Part shown: positions 26,510 to 35,839 of the stretch, one piece after another
Numbering within the stretch: position 1 is the stretch's first letter
How the letters are laid out: each line of letters opens with the position of its first letter
Made by a program: the position numbers and the translations under genes
Assembly: GCA_029259715.1 (NCBI GenBank)
Contig: JAJDEP010000014.1
Coordinates: 186,001 to 250,000, forward strand
DNA length: 64,000 nt
Source of the DNA: Planctomycetota bacterium
Lineage (GTDB): Bacteria; Planctomycetota; B15-G4
Direction: 5' to 3'
Notes under the pieces: model-generated
The model's input: only the letters and a program-made list of their open reading frames with translations
The model's database searches: none
What the model was told of the DNA's origin: nothing

Positions 26510-28207
26510 GTGCCGCGTGGCAATCCGCACAACCGGAGGGGCAGCACCCTCCCCGCCTTCCTGCTGGGCGTCGTTATCACCCTCACCGCCGTCGGCCTGT
26601 GGCACCTGCTGACCGACACCGCCGACGACTCCTCTTCCGACGTCGTGCAGCGCGGGCAGTCCTCTCCCGTCGGCCGCGCCGATCTCCCCGACGCTCCCGC
26701 CGGTCGCGCGCTGCCCGAGTCCACTCCTGCCAGCGTCCGCCCCATCTCGACCGACAAGCCGCGCAGCACCGCGCCGCCCGTCGCGTCCAAGCCCTACGAC
26801 GCGGACGACAAGGCGGGCATCGTGGTGTTCGGCACGGTCACCGACGTCGACGGCCAGCCCATCGACGCGCAGCACCAGCGCTTGGAATTCCAGTCGCCGG
26901 ACGGCGTCAAGCAGCAGGTGGCGCTCACGGCGGGCGACGCCTATTCCATCGCGGGACTCACGCCGGGCACGTGGGTCATCAACACCAACTTCACGGGTTA
27001 CCGCAAGCTGTCCATGCCGGTGGAGCTGACGGGCGAGAAGTCCGTCGTGCGCGCAGACATCGAGGTCGAGCCGGCGGTGGAACTGCTCGTCGCGGTGGTC
27101 AAGCCGGACGGCGAGCCGCTGCGGGCCGAGGACGCCGGACTCGATCGCTGGAAGTGGGGCCTCGCGGCGGTTGCGACTCACGAACAGTTGACCGGAGACC
27201 TCCCGCCCATCAACTACCAGGGCTACTTCTGGTACGGCGTGGGCGCCTATCACACCGGCGACACCCAGCAGGGCGGCGTGCTCGCGGGGCTGCCGCCGGG
27301 CTACCACGGGCGGCTCGAGGTCGACGCGCCGCTGCCCGTGTGGGTCAGCCTCATGTTCCGGCACATCCTGCTCGACGCCCAATGGGTGGAGCCCGGCACC
27401 GAGGAGGTCACCTTCGTCGTCGACCCGGCCGCCCTCACCGGGCTCATGGGATCGCTGCGGTTGCGCGCCGTCGACGGCGAGACGCAGGAGCCCATCGACG
27501 GCCTCATCGCCTACCTCGCCGGCGGCAACCAGCAGGGCACGCGCCAGGCGTCGCCCGACGACGAGGGCGTCATCGTCTTCGACGAGGCGCGCCCCGGGCC
27601 GCTCACCCTCTACCTCGTGGCCGAGGGCTACGAGCGGGTGCGGCGGCAGGTGCGCGTGTTGCCCGGGCAGGACACCGACCTGGGCGACATCGCCCTCGAT
27701 GGCGCCACGTCCATCGCCGGCATCGTCGTCGACGTCCAGGGCGAGCCCGTCAGCACCTACCTCCGCCTCTACCCCCTCGACACCTTCGACGACGACGCCG
27801 CGGCGTGGAGCCAGATCCCCAACCAGTCGGGCACCGACGGCCGCTTCACCATCGAGAACCTCGGGCGCGGCCCCTACGTCCTGTCGATCCGCATGCCCGA
27901 GTGGGTTGCGGCGCCTCTCGTCGTCGACACCCGCGCCGGCAGCGTGAAAAACCTGCGCATCGAGGTCGACACCCCCACCACCATGGCCGTCACCATCGAC
28001 TTCGACGCGGCGCGGCTCATCGACGTGCTGATCCTCTCGTCCGACCAACTCCCCGTGACCAAGTGGACGGGCGGGGGCGGCCAGAGTTTCGAGATGAACC
28101 TGTGGCCCGGCCGCTACGAGTACGTCCTGCACGAGGACGACGTCGAGATCCGGCGCCGGTGGTTCACGGTGGGCGGTGAGGCGGGGGCGGTGGCGATCAC
28201 GCCGTAG
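26510..28207 (+). CDS. Membrane-anchored carboxypeptidase-regulatory-like protein, tandem copy 1
   Basis: 565 residues. A basic start and one hydrophobic helix (TLPAFLLGVVITLTAVGLWHLL, about 13-34) anchor it, followed by a Ser/Pro-rich linker. Then come several beta-sandwich units of the carboxypeptidase-regulatory type, each marked by phrases such as GTVTDVDGQPIDA, AVVKPDGEPLRAEDAG and SIAGIVVDVQGEPVS. These units bind or present surfaces and are not enzymes. The GTG start has AAAGGGGG upstream. The next gene, 14 nt downstream, is a clear tandem paralogue with the same architecture. Confidence 0.8.
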   Translation: MPRGNPHNRRGSTLPAFLLGVVITLTAVGLWHLLTDTADDSSSDVVQRGQSSPVGRADLPDAPAGRALPESTPASVRPISTDKPRSTAPPVASKPYDADDKAGIVVFGTVTDVDGQPIDAQHQRLEFQSPDGVKQQVALTAGDAYSIAGLTPGTWVINTNFTGYRKLSMPVELTGEKSVVRADIEVEPAVELLVAVVKPDGEPLRAEDAGLDRWKWGLAAVATHEQLTGDLPPINYQGYFWYGVGAYHTGDTQQGGVLAGLPPGYHGRLEVDAPLPVWVSLMFRHILLDAQWVEPGTEEVTFVVDPAALTGLMGSLRLRAVDGETQEPIDGLIAYLAGGNQQGTRQASPDDEGVIVFDEARPGPLTLYLVAEGYERVRRQVRVLPGQDTDLGDIALDGATSIAGIVVDVQGEPVSTYLRLYPLDTFDDDAAAWSQIPNQSGTDGRFTIENLGRGPYVLSIRMPEWVAAPLVVDTRAGSVKNLRIEVDTPTTMAVTIDFDAARLIDVLILSSDQLPVTKWTGGGGQSFEMNLWPGRYEYVLHEDDVEIRRRWFTVGGEAGAVAITP

Positions 28208-28221
28208 AGGAACCAGGACGC

Positions 28222-29913
28222 ATGACCACTTCATCACGCCGGTCCGCAGGCAACGGCAGACTGGGCGCCTTCCTGCTGGGCGCCGCTCTCACGCTGGCGG
28301 CCGTGGGGGTGTGGCACTTCACGTCGACCGAAGGCGAAGAGGTGGGCGCCCGCGTCGTCGATCGCGGCTCGACACCACGCTCGGACTCGCCCTTGCGGCT
28401 CGGCCCCGCCGACGCACGCCCCCCCGCCGCCGCCGACGCGCCGGGCGACGTCGTGCCCATCGAAGCGCAACCCACCCCGCTCGCGGCGTCCAACCCCCAC
28501 AACCCCGACGACCCCACCGGCATCGTCGTCTTCGGCACGGTCACCGAGCCCGACGGCACTCTGCTGGACGTCGCGACGAACTGGCTGTGGTTCCGCTCGC
28601 CGGAAGGCCGACAGGTCGGCGCGCCGCTGAGCGAAGACAGCGCCTATGCCGCGCCCGGACTCTCGCCCGGAGAGTGGACCGTGCAGGCGACGATCCGCGG
28701 CTACCGCCCCCTGGAGACCACGCTGACGCTCACCGGCGACCAGGCGCTCGTGCGCCACGACATCGTCATCGAGCCGGCGCAGGTGTTGCTCGTGGCCGTG
28801 GTCAAACCGGATGGCGAGCCGATCACACTGGAGGACTTCGGCATCGACGGCTGGGACGACCCGCTCTCGGTGATCGCCACCCTGCAACGCCCCACCGCCG
28901 ACCTGCCCCCGATCAGCCACCGCATCTACAGCCGCCACGGTGTCGGCCATTACATCGCGGAACGGGACGGTCTCGTCGGCCACGACGACCCGCTCCCCGA
29001 GGGCTACCGCGGCCGGCTCGAGCTCGACGCGTCGCCGCCGCTGTGGGCCGGCCTGCTGCTGCGCCACGTACTCGTGACGAGCCAGCGCATCGAGCCCGGC
29101 GACGACGAGGTCGTCTTCGTCGTCCGTCCCGAGCAGCTGCAGGCCCTGCTCGGCGAGGTGGTCTTCCGCGTGGTCGACGCCGAGACCGGCGAGCCCCTGC
29201 CCGACGCCTCGGCCGAACTGTCCGACAGCCAGTCGTCGGGGCCGCACCGCCGGTCCGATCCCCCGGGCAGCGGGAGCTTCCGCTTCGCCAACCAACGCCC
29301 GGGCCTGCTCGAACTTTCCCTCTACGCCAAGGAACACGAGTCGGCCGCCCTGTCCGTGGACGTGGCAGCCGGCCGCGTCACCGATCTCGGCGACCTCGCC
29401 CTCGATCCGGCCACGACCATCTCGGGCGTCATCCTCGACGGTGACGACCAACCCGTCGCCACGACGTTCCGCTTGTATCCCTACGAACGCTTCACGGAGG
29501 ACGCCTGGATCTGGAGCCGGCGCTACAACCAGTCCGACGCCGAGGGCCGCTTCTCCCGCTCGTGGCTCGGGCGCGACCGTTACCTCCTCTCGGTGCGGAC
29601 TGAGGCATGGGCGGCGCCACCTCTTCTCGTCGACTCGCGCGCCGGCGACGTCACGGACCTGGTCGTGCGCGTGTCGCCCTCCACGCGGGTTTACGTCACC
29701 CACGAACACGCGGAAGACCGCAGCCTGCGCGTCGACCTCTGGGCCTCCGACGGCCTGCCGGTCACCACCTGGACGCGAGCGGGCGGGCAGACGGTGCCGC
29801 TCGTGCTCGCGCCCGGCACCTACCGCTATGTTCTGAGCGACGAGGGGAGCGAGGTCGGAAGCGGCGAGTGGACGGTGGGAAGCGAGCCGATGACCGTCAC
29901 CGTCCGCGATTGA
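28222..29913 (+). CDS. Membrane-anchored carboxypeptidase-regulatory-like protein, tandem copy 2
   Basis: 563 residues, aligned end to end with the preceding gene: the same anchor (GAFLLGAALTLAAVGVWHF), the same GIVVFGTVTEPDG opening, LLVAVVKPDGEPITLEDFGID, a matching EPGDDEVVFVV segment and the same DLALDPATTISGVILDGDDQP unit near the end. ATG 28222 has an AGGA just upstream, and the gap to the first copy is 14 nt, so they form an operon. A second tandem pair of the same general type lies at 52528-56879. Function unknown; probably structural or adhesive, facing the periplasm. Confidence 0.8.
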   Translation: MTTSSRRSAGNGRLGAFLLGAALTLAAVGVWHFTSTEGEEVGARVVDRGSTPRSDSPLRLGPADARPPAAADAPGDVVPIEAQPTPLAASNPHNPDDPTGIVVFGTVTEPDGTLLDVATNWLWFRSPEGRQVGAPLSEDSAYAAPGLSPGEWTVQATIRGYRPLETTLTLTGDQALVRHDIVIEPAQVLLVAVVKPDGEPITLEDFGIDGWDDPLSVIATLQRPTADLPPISHRIYSRHGVGHYIAERDGLVGHDDPLPEGYRGRLELDASPPLWAGLLLRHVLVTSQRIEPGDDEVVFVVRPEQLQALLGEVVFRVVDAETGEPLPDASAELSDSQSSGPHRRSDPPGSGSFRFANQRPGLLELSLYAKEHESAALSVDVAAGRVTDLGDLALDPATTISGVILDGDDQPVATTFRLYPYERFTEDAWIWSRRYNQSDAEGRFSRSWLGRDRYLLSVRTEAWAAPPLLVDSRAGDVTDLVVRVSPSTRVYVTHEHAEDRSLRVDLWASDGLPVTTWTRAGGQTVPLVLAPGTYRYVLSDEGSEVGSGEWTVGSEPMTVTVRD

Positions 29914-29914
29914 C

Positions 29915-29930
29915 GGGTGCCAGGGCACCC
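29915..29930 (+). terminator. Hairpin directly after the tandem pair
   Basis: GGGTGCC-AG-GGCACCC is a perfect inverted repeat starting 2 nt after the stop. No T-tract follows. Confidence 0.45.
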
Positions 29931-30008
29931 ACGCCGTCACCGATCACGCCGTCGCCACGGCGGCGGGAACGGCCGGTCCCGAACACCCCCCGCGCACGGC
30001 TCCTGGCG

Positions 30009-30014
30009 TAAAAT
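30009..30014 (+). promoter_or_regulatory. Candidate -10 box (TAAAAT) of the PEP-synthase-like gene
   Basis: A rare AT-rich patch in a GC-rich gap, 39 nt before ATG 30054. GAGGAGGA lies shortly before the start. No convincing -35 is visible. Confidence 0.4.
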
Positions 30015-30053
30015 CGACCTCAGCGGGCACGCCCCCCCCGAGGAGGACACGCG

Positions 30054-33000
30054 ATGCAGCCTGGGAAGAGGCAGCAGACCAACCGGCGACATTCGTCGGC
30101 CGCACGGAAGCTCGCCACCCGTCTCGCCGTCGGTGTCCTGCTGAGCCTCACCCTCGCCGCCCACGCCGCCGCCCAGTGCCCCACCATCACGGGCACGAAT
30201 TGGAAGAACGCGGTGGCGTTTCCCGACGACCCCTACCGCGTCGACGGCGCCGCCTTCGGCGAGCCGGGCTGGATCAAGTTCGTGATCCTCGCGTGCGACC
30301 CGAACACCGTCTACTTCCAGAACGGTAACCAGTACCCGTTCCACTACGACTTCGCGACCAACGAGCTCGACCCGTTCTTCGGGCTCGACCTCGGGCAGTT
30401 CGAGGCGGTGACCCAGTTCAACGTGGGGCGCGAGGCGCTGCTCGGCGCGGTGGTCATGCCGCCCAACACCGGCTTCCCCCCCGAGCCGACGGCGCAGGAG
30501 TACGGCATCCAGCTCATCAGCCAGGATCCGCTCCCGGCGGGCCACGTCATCGCCGCCATCGACCTCGTGCGCGCGGCCATCACCGCCGACCCCGGCGTCG
30601 AGTCGTTCTACTTCCCCACCTTCGAGCAGTCCGAAGCGGCCCAGGCCGACGCGGGCGTGCTCTCGGCCGCGAGCATCGAGCTGGGCAGCACCGCCCAGTG
30701 GCTCGACGGCAACGCCTGCTACTCCCGGGGCTGGGCCCTGGGCACGCTGAAGTTCTTCGCGGCCGACCAGATCGACGCGGCCTTCCAGTCCGGCGCGCTC
30801 ACGCCCGACGACATCCTGCTCACCGACGGCATCCCGGCGGAGATCCCGCTGGTGGCCGGCGTGCTCAGCCTCGCCCCGGCGACACCCAACGCCCACGTCG
30901 CCATCCTCGCCAACACCTTCGACATCCCCTTCGCCTTCCTGGCGGTGGACGCCGACGCAGCCCGGGCCCGTTCCCTGGTGGGTCGACGGGTGGTGGTGCG
31001 CGCCTTCGAGTCGCCGATCCTGCTCGGCACCTGCGTCATCAGCCTGCTCGACGTGGAGGACGAGCTGTCGCCGGCCCAGATCGACGACCTGCTGCAGCTC
31101 AAGGTGCCGCCGCCCCTCGCCATCCAACCGATCCAGCGCACGGGCTTCCTGCACCAGTCCACCGACACCCTCGTGCTGGCGGACATCGGCAACTTCGGCG
31201 GCAAGGCCAGCAACTTCGGGTTCCTGCGCCGCTCGATCCCCACGGTGTCGCCCGTGTCCCTGGGCATGAGCTTCGACCTGTGGACCGACTTCCTCGACCA
31301 GATCATGCCCGGCGGCCTCACGCTGCAGCAGGAGATCGACGCCGCCCTGGCGCCGTTCAGCTACCCGCCGGCCAACATGGCCGCCTTCTCCGCCGCCCTC
31401 TCGGCCCTGCGCGACCGCATCGAGGACGACGCGGTGTTCACGCCGGCGCAGCAGGCCGCCATCGTCGCGGTCCTGCAGGACCCGGCCTTCGGCTTCGACG
31501 CGAACGCCAAGCTGCGCTTCCGCAGCTCGACCAACGTCGAGGACGACGGCCAGTTCGTGGGCGCGGGCCTCTACGACAGCAACAGCGGCTGCCTGGCCGA
31601 CGACCTCGACGGCGACGACCTCGGCCCCAGCATCTGCGACCCCGTCGGCGATCCCGACAAGGAGGACGGCGTCTTCCGGTCGATGCGCAAGGTCTTCGCC
31701 AGCTTCTACAACGACAACGCCGTGCTCGAGCGCCTGCGCCACAACGTGGTGGAGGACGACGTCGGCATGGCCCTGCTGGTGCACCACAACTTCCCCGACG
31801 AGATCGAGCTGGCCAACGGCGTGGCCATCCTCGACCAGACCGGATTCAACACGAACATCACGCTGGTGACCCAGGCCGGGGCCGTGTCGGTCACCAACCC
31901 CGAAGGCGGGGCCATCCCCGAGCAGGTGGACGTCAACGTGTTCGGCGCGCAGCTGTTCCTCAACCTGGTGACCTCGTCGAGCCTGGTGCAGCTCGGCGAC
32001 ACGGTCATGGCCTGGGAGCAGGACTATCGAGACCTGGCGCAGCACCTGCTCGATGCGGCTGACCGGTTCGAACTGGAGACGGGCAAGACGAGCTACGTGC
32101 TCGACTTCGAGTACAAGTTCATGGACGTCGGGGGCGCGGCCATGCCGCCCGGCGGTCTGGTGGTGAAGCAGATCCGCGAGCTGCCCCAGACGAGCACCAC
32201 CCCGTCGATCATCCCGTTCCTCGTGAACCAGCCGACCACGTTCACCGTGCGACAGGGCGGCTACGGCAACGTGCTCGCCAACCACCGCCTCAAGGCGGAT
32301 TGGGACCTCGTCGCGCGCAACATGTGGCTCGACCCCGTCGACCTGGCGGTGACGAGCCTCTTCGCCGACGGCGACTTGCAGCACAACTTCGGCTGCCACT
32401 TCGGCCTGCTGCCCTCCGGGCCCATGGGCCTGCCCGGCTACGCCCACGGCTTCGGCGGCACGACCACCACCGACGCCTGGGACGAGACCGAGGGCCCGCT
32501 GGGGCGACGGCTGACCCTCACCACGACGAACGTCGGCAACCTCGTGTCACCGGCCCAGAGTCCGATCCTCACGCTGGCCGACCTCGGGCAAGGCTCCTCC
32601 GGCATCCTCGAGGTGCGCTCGGATTGGGACGCCCCTGTGCCCATCGTCATGGGCTTCCCCCCCGGCATCGGCTCGACCACGACGGAGACGGTTTCCATCG
32701 GACCGGCGCAGCAGGTGCGCCCCAGCGATCAGCTGTGGCAACGGGTGCTCAGCTCCGGCGGCGTGACTATCGAGACGTCCTACTACCTGCGGCCGACCCC
32801 GGGCTTCTGCGCCGGCTGCATCTTCGATCTCGTGCGCTTCGTCGAGACCACCATCACCGGCCTCACCAGCGCACCCCTCGTGCTGACCAGCCCGCGCTCG
32901 CAGACCTACGACGCCGGCCAACACAACTTCATCGAGCACTTCGTGTTCGAGCCGCGCCTCGAGCCGGGCCTCGACCCCGCGCTCGCGCGGGAGCTGGCCG

Positions 33001-33173
33001 ACATGGACGCCGACATCATCGTCGCCATCGGGACGTTCGGCGGTCTGGAGAGCCTCGTGTTCCTGCCCAGCGACTGCACGCCGCCCCGCGTGCCGGGTTC
33101 GACCAGCCCCACACGCCCGACCACGTCCGGCCCGGTGACGCCCGAGACGGTGACCACGCCGCCCGGCCCGTAA
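30054..33173 (+). CDS. Secreted protein with a PEP-synthase/PPDK-like ATP-binding domain
   Basis: 1039 residues with a signal peptide (LAVGVLLSLTLAAHAAAQ). The middle (about 375-700) resembles the N-terminal ATP-grasp domain of phosphoenolpyruvate synthase and pyruvate phosphate dikinase: NFGGKASNFGFLRRS (382-384 GGK) matches the P-loop-like start, and RFRSSTNVEDDGQFVGAGLYDS (about 488-509) matches the Arg-Ser-Ser / Glu-Asp / Gly-x-x-Asp block. The phosphohistidine swivel and PEP/pyruvate barrel domains are absent, so it is not a complete PEP synthase. The flanking regions are unrecognised and the C-terminus is Thr/Pro-rich (TSPTRPTTSGPVTPETVTT). The ATG has GAGGAGGA upstream. How a nucleotide-binding fold would work outside the cytoplasm is unclear. 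Confidence 0.75.
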   Translation: MQPGKRQQTNRRHSSAARKLATRLAVGVLLSLTLAAHAAAQCPTITGTNWKNAVAFPDDPYRVDGAAFGEPGWIKFVILACDPNTVYFQNGNQYPFHYDFATNELDPFFGLDLGQFEAVTQFNVGREALLGAVVMPPNTGFPPEPTAQEYGIQLISQDPLPAGHVIAAIDLVRAAITADPGVESFYFPTFEQSEAAQADAGVLSAASIELGSTAQWLDGNACYSRGWALGTLKFFAADQIDAAFQSGALTPDDILLTDGIPAEIPLVAGVLSLAPATPNAHVAILANTFDIPFAFLAVDADAARARSLVGRRVVVRAFESPILLGTCVISLLDVEDELSPAQIDDLLQLKVPPPLAIQPIQRTGFLHQSTDTLVLADIGNFGGKASNFGFLRRSIPTVSPVSLGMSFDLWTDFLDQIMPGGLTLQQEIDAALAPFSYPPANMAAFSAALSALRDRIEDDAVFTPAQQAAIVAVLQDPAFGFDANAKLRFRSSTNVEDDGQFVGAGLYDSNSGCLADDLDGDDLGPSICDPVGDPDKEDGVFRSMRKVFASFYNDNAVLERLRHNVVEDDVGMALLVHHNFPDEIELANGVAILDQTGFNTNITLVTQAGAVSVTNPEGGAIPEQVDVNVFGAQLFLNLVTSSSLVQLGDTVMAWEQDYRDLAQHLLDAADRFELETGKTSYVLDFEYKFMDVGGAAMPPGGLVVKQIRELPQTSTTPSIIPFLVNQPTTFTVRQGGYGNVLANHRLKADWDLVARNMWLDPVDLAVTSLFADGDLQHNFGCHFGLLPSGPMGLPGYAHGFGGTTTTDAWDETEGPLGRRLTLTTTNVGNLVSPAQSPILTLADLGQGSSGILEVRSDWDAPVPIVMGFPPGIGSTTTETVSIGPAQQVRPSDQLWQRVLSSGGVTIETSYYLRPTPGFCAGCIFDLVRFVETTITGLTSAPLVLTSPRSQTYDAGQHNFIEHFVFEPRLEPGLDPALARELADMDADIIVAIGTFGGLESLVFLPSDCTPPRVPGSTSPTRPTTSGPVTPETVTTPPGP

Positions 33174-33193
33174 CGGCTCCCGCTGCGCGTCAC

Positions 33194-33267
33194 CCGCTCA
33201 CTCCCGCCCGGCGCGCCCGGCCGCTCAGACCCGCCGCTCAGTCGCTCCCGCTCAGTCCCGCCGCTCG
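33194..33267. repeat. 13-14 bp degenerate tandem repeat
   Basis: CCGCTCA (last copy CCGCTCG) recurs at 33194, 33221, 33234, 33248 and 33261, that is at multiples of about 13.5 bp. The array fills the gap between two convergent genes and runs into the last codons of the methyltransferase gene. Confidence 0.5.
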
Positions 33268-34004
33268 AACACCAACATGTAGTTCATCCGGAACTTCGGG
33301 ATGAACACCTCGTGGGCCAGCGCGAAACCGGCCGCGGTGATCTCGTCGATGAAGACCTCCTGACCGGCGCGCATGTGGTCGAGCACCCAGTCGCTGCTGA
33401 TCCCCGGCTTGCGGTGGAACTCGACGATGACGAGGCGCCCGCCCTTGCGCAGGGCCGCGTGCAGGCTGGCCAGGGTGTCGGCCGGGTAGTCGAAGTGGTG
33501 GTAGGTGTCGCACACGAAGACCAGGTCGACCGAGTCGGGCTCGAGATTCGACGAGCGCTCGTCGCACAGCACGACCCGGGCCTGGCGCAGCTGTTCGTCG
33601 GCGATGCGCTGGGTGAGGTGCTCGCCAAAGCGGGGCGAGATCTCGACGGCGATGACCTCGCCCGGCTCGCCCACGGCGGTGCACAAGGCGCGCAGGAACA
33701 GCCCGGTGCCGGCGCCCACGTCGGCCACCGTCTCGCCCACCCGCAGGCCCAGGGCGTCGACGATCTCGTGGCGGGCGTAGGCCACCTCGCGGGTCTCCGA
33801 CTCAAATCGGTCGACGAAGCCCTCGACGTCGAGGTCGGCCGAGAGGAAGCGCTCGTTGTTGCCGATGGGCGGCCCGGCCGGATCGGGCATGACCCCCGCG
33901 GGCGGCGCGATCGCCACGCCAGCGGGGCCGTGCCCCTGAGGCTGGACGCACCCCGCCGCGGCGAGGGCCAGGGTCAGCGACACCAGCAGGGTCAGGCGCA
34001 TCAT
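33252..34004 (-). CDS. SAM-dependent methyltransferase with a lipoprotein signal
   Basis: 250 residues. The N-terminus is a textbook lipoprotein signal (LTLLVSLTLALAAAGC, Cys19) followed by a Gly/Pro linker. After it comes a complete class I methyltransferase: VADVGAGTGLFLRAL (motif I), VIAVEISP (motif II), DLVFVCDTYHHFDYP and LRKGGRLVIVEFHRKPG. An exported SAM enzyme is odd because SAM is made in the cytoplasm; the protein may face the periplasm, or the segment may anchor it inward. GTG 34007 and ATGs at 34004 and 34001 are all possible starts; GGAG lies upstream. Confidence 0.85.
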   Translation of the reverse strand: MMRLTLLVSLTLALAAAGCVQPQGHGPAGVAIAPPAGVMPDPAGPPIGNNERFLSADLDVEGFVDRFESETREVAYARHEIVDALGLRVGETVADVGAGTGLFLRALCTAVGEPGEVIAVEISPRFGEHLTQRIADEQLRQARVVLCDERSSNLEPDSVDLVFVCDTYHHFDYPADTLASLHAALRKGGRLVIVEFHRKPGISSDWVLDHMRAGQEVFIDEITAAGFALAHEVFIPKFRMNYMLVFERRD

Positions 34005-34079
34005 CACGTTCGTCGATCTCCGGGAATTGAACCGACCCCATCATCCGCAGCCCATTCGTTCCCGCCCACCTCTTTTCCC

Positions 34080-34085
34080 TATCCT
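34080..34085 (+). promoter_or_regulatory. Candidate -10 box (TATCCT)
   Basis: It lies about 45 nt before ATG 34131, which has its own strong GGGGGGAGGGG ribosome site, so this gene would have a conventional leader. Confidence 0.3.
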
Positions 34086-34130
34086 CGTCGCCGCCACGGA
34101 GTCCCGTGGCCACTCAGGGGGGAGGGGACG

Positions 34131-34736
34131 ATGACGGACGAACAGATCGAGGGGACCGAAGCGCCCGCAGCCGACGCTCATCAGTGCGCCATGTGCGGTG
34201 TCGCGTTGACGCCGTCGAGCACCTTCTCGGTGAGCGGACACCCGGCCTGCGAGAAGTGCGTGAACCAGCTCGAGGACGAGATCGCCGCGAAGCAGGCCGG
34301 CGCCACGAGCATGCCCATGGCCGTGGCCGGCACCCTCGTCGGCGCCGTGGTGGCCGCCGCGGTGTGGGTCGGCATCGTCATGTCCACCAACTACGAGATC
34401 GGCTACGTGGCCGTGCTCGTCGGCTACCTGGCCGGCAAGGGCGCGGTGCTGTTCACGGGGGGTGCCCACGGGCGGCCGTTGCAGGTGGTGGCCGTGGCCG
34501 GCGCCGTGTTCGGACTGGTGCTGGCCAAGTACGCCATCTTCGCCCACGACCTGAAGGAGTACGCGGCCGAGGAGTACGGCGAGGTCCTCGGGTACTTCGA
34601 TCCGCAGGTGACGTCGCTGTTCATCGAGTCGCTCGGCGAGACCACCGGACTCTTCGACCTGCTGTGGATCTTCTTCGCCGTGACGGCCGCCTGGCGCGTG
34701 CCGGCCAGCCCCGAGCTGGAGGTCACGCGCGCGTGA
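34131..34736 (+). CDS. Zinc-ribbon membrane protein of unknown function
   Basis: 201 residues. An N-terminal CAMC...CEKC pair (about 19-43) forms a small treble-clef or zinc ribbon. Four or so hydrophobic helices follow (AVAGTLVGAVVAAAVWVGIVM, YVAVLVGYLAGKGAVLF, VVAVAGAVFGLVLAKYAIF, GLFDLLWIFFAVTAAW). I recognise no named family, although B-box-like zinc motifs in front of a membrane domain are common in planctomycetes. The M50 protease gene follows after 29 nt on the same strand, so the two may be one unit. The in-frame sequence upstream of 34131 is antisense to the methyltransferase and is not part of the gene. Confidence 0.75.
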   Translation: MTDEQIEGTEAPAADAHQCAMCGVALTPSSTFSVSGHPACEKCVNQLEDEIAAKQAGATSMPMAVAGTLVGAVVAAAVWVGIVMSTNYEIGYVAVLVGYLAGKGAVLFTGGAHGRPLQVVAVAGAVFGLVLAKYAIFAHDLKEYAAEEYGEVLGYFDPQVTSLFIESLGETTGLFDLLWIFFAVTAAWRVPASPELEVTRA

Positions 34737-34765
34737 CGGGCGCCCGACGGTGACCGAGGTGCGCC

Positions 34766-35833
34766 GTGACCGGTAAGCGCCCGCTCTCGGCGCTCCAACG
34801 CCTGCGCGAGTTGGAGGCGCAGCGGAACGGCCGGGGCGACGCCGTCGATGCGGACGGGCCGACGGCGGACGGGCGTGCCGGCGGGCCCTCCGCGTCCTAC
34901 GAGGGGCAGCCGTCGTCGCATCAGGCGCCGTCACGCCGCGGGCTCGGCGGCCTGTTGGTGGTCGCGCTGCTGCTGCTGTGGAAGTTCAAGTTCATCGCGG
35001 TGTTCGTGCTGGGCAAGCTCAAGTTCCTGCTCGCCGGGCTCAAGCTGCTCAAACTCGGCAAGCTGTTCACCACCGGCTGGACCATGGTGCTCAGCATGTG
35101 GGTCTACTCGACCTACTTCGGGGCGCCCTTCGCCATCGGCTTCGTGCTGCTGATCCTCGTGCACGAGCTGGGGCACGGCCTGGCCGCGAAGCTCACGGGC
35201 CTGCCGGTGGGCGCGCCGGTGTTCATCCCCTTCTTCGGCGCCATGATCGCGCTCAAGGAGCACCCGCGGGACACCTTCCAGGACTTCGTCATCGGCGTCG
35301 GCGGGCCGGCCGTGGGATCGCTCGGCGGGCTCGCCTGCCTCGGGGCCGCGCGCCTGGTGGAGGGAGAGTGGTCGCCACTGCTCTCCGTGCTCGGCTACTT
35401 CACCCTCGTGATCAACCTGTTCAACCTGATTCCGGTCTGGCAGCTGGACGGCGCGCGCATCGCGGCCCCCTTCCGCACCTCCATGTGGGCGCTCGCCGTG
35501 GGCATCCTGGCCGTCGTCACCTTCACGTCCTCGGGCGCCGCCGATCACCTGAACCCCATCGCCCTCTTCATCGTGCTGGCCGGGGCGTGGCGGCTGTACG
35601 ACTCGTGGCGTTCGAGCCGCTCGACCGGCGCGGATGCCGCTGACGCCGCCGCCACCGGCGACTCGGCCTTGCGGCGCCTCTCCGCGGCGCACCAGCGCGC
35701 CGCCGCCACCCGCGACGTCGACGTCACCGATCGCCAGCGCTGGATCGCCTTCACCAGCTACGTCGCGCTGTCGGCGCTGCTGATCATCCTCGTCCACTCG
35801 CTCCACGCGGGGCTGCCGGTGGTCGCGGGCTAG
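34766..35833 (+). CDS. Site-2-protease-like M50 metalloprotease
   Basis: 355 residues with several membrane helices. The zinc site HELGH is at 133-137 inside a helix, and the third ligand is in NLIPVWQLDG (D228), the canonical S2P pair. Such proteases cut transmembrane proteins within the membrane, often in stress signalling. The first 60 residues are hydrophilic, Gly/Pro/Ser-rich and cytoplasmic; no PDZ domain is present. The extra C-terminal region (about 285-330) is Ala-rich before a final helix. GTG 34766 follows the upstream gene by 29 nt. Partners are not identifiable. Confidence 0.88.
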   Translation: MTGKRPLSALQRLRELEAQRNGRGDAVDADGPTADGRAGGPSASYEGQPSSHQAPSRRGLGGLLVVALLLLWKFKFIAVFVLGKLKFLLAGLKLLKLGKLFTTGWTMVLSMWVYSTYFGAPFAIGFVLLILVHELGHGLAAKLTGLPVGAPVFIPFFGAMIALKEHPRDTFQDFVIGVGGPAVGSLGGLACLGAARLVEGEWSPLLSVLGYFTLVINLFNLIPVWQLDGARIAAPFRTSMWALAVGILAVVTFTSSGAADHLNPIALFIVLAGAWRLYDSWRSSRSTGADAADAAATGDSALRRLSAAHQRAAATRDVDVTDRQRWIAFTSYVALSALLIILVHSLHAGLPVVAG

Positions 35834-35839
35834 TCGCGG

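Noticed and set aside
29937..32447. Open frame of 836 codons on the minus strand opposite the PEP-synthase-like gene
   Set aside because: Same reason: no domain, biased composition, and the plus-strand gene has a signal peptide and recognisable motifs.
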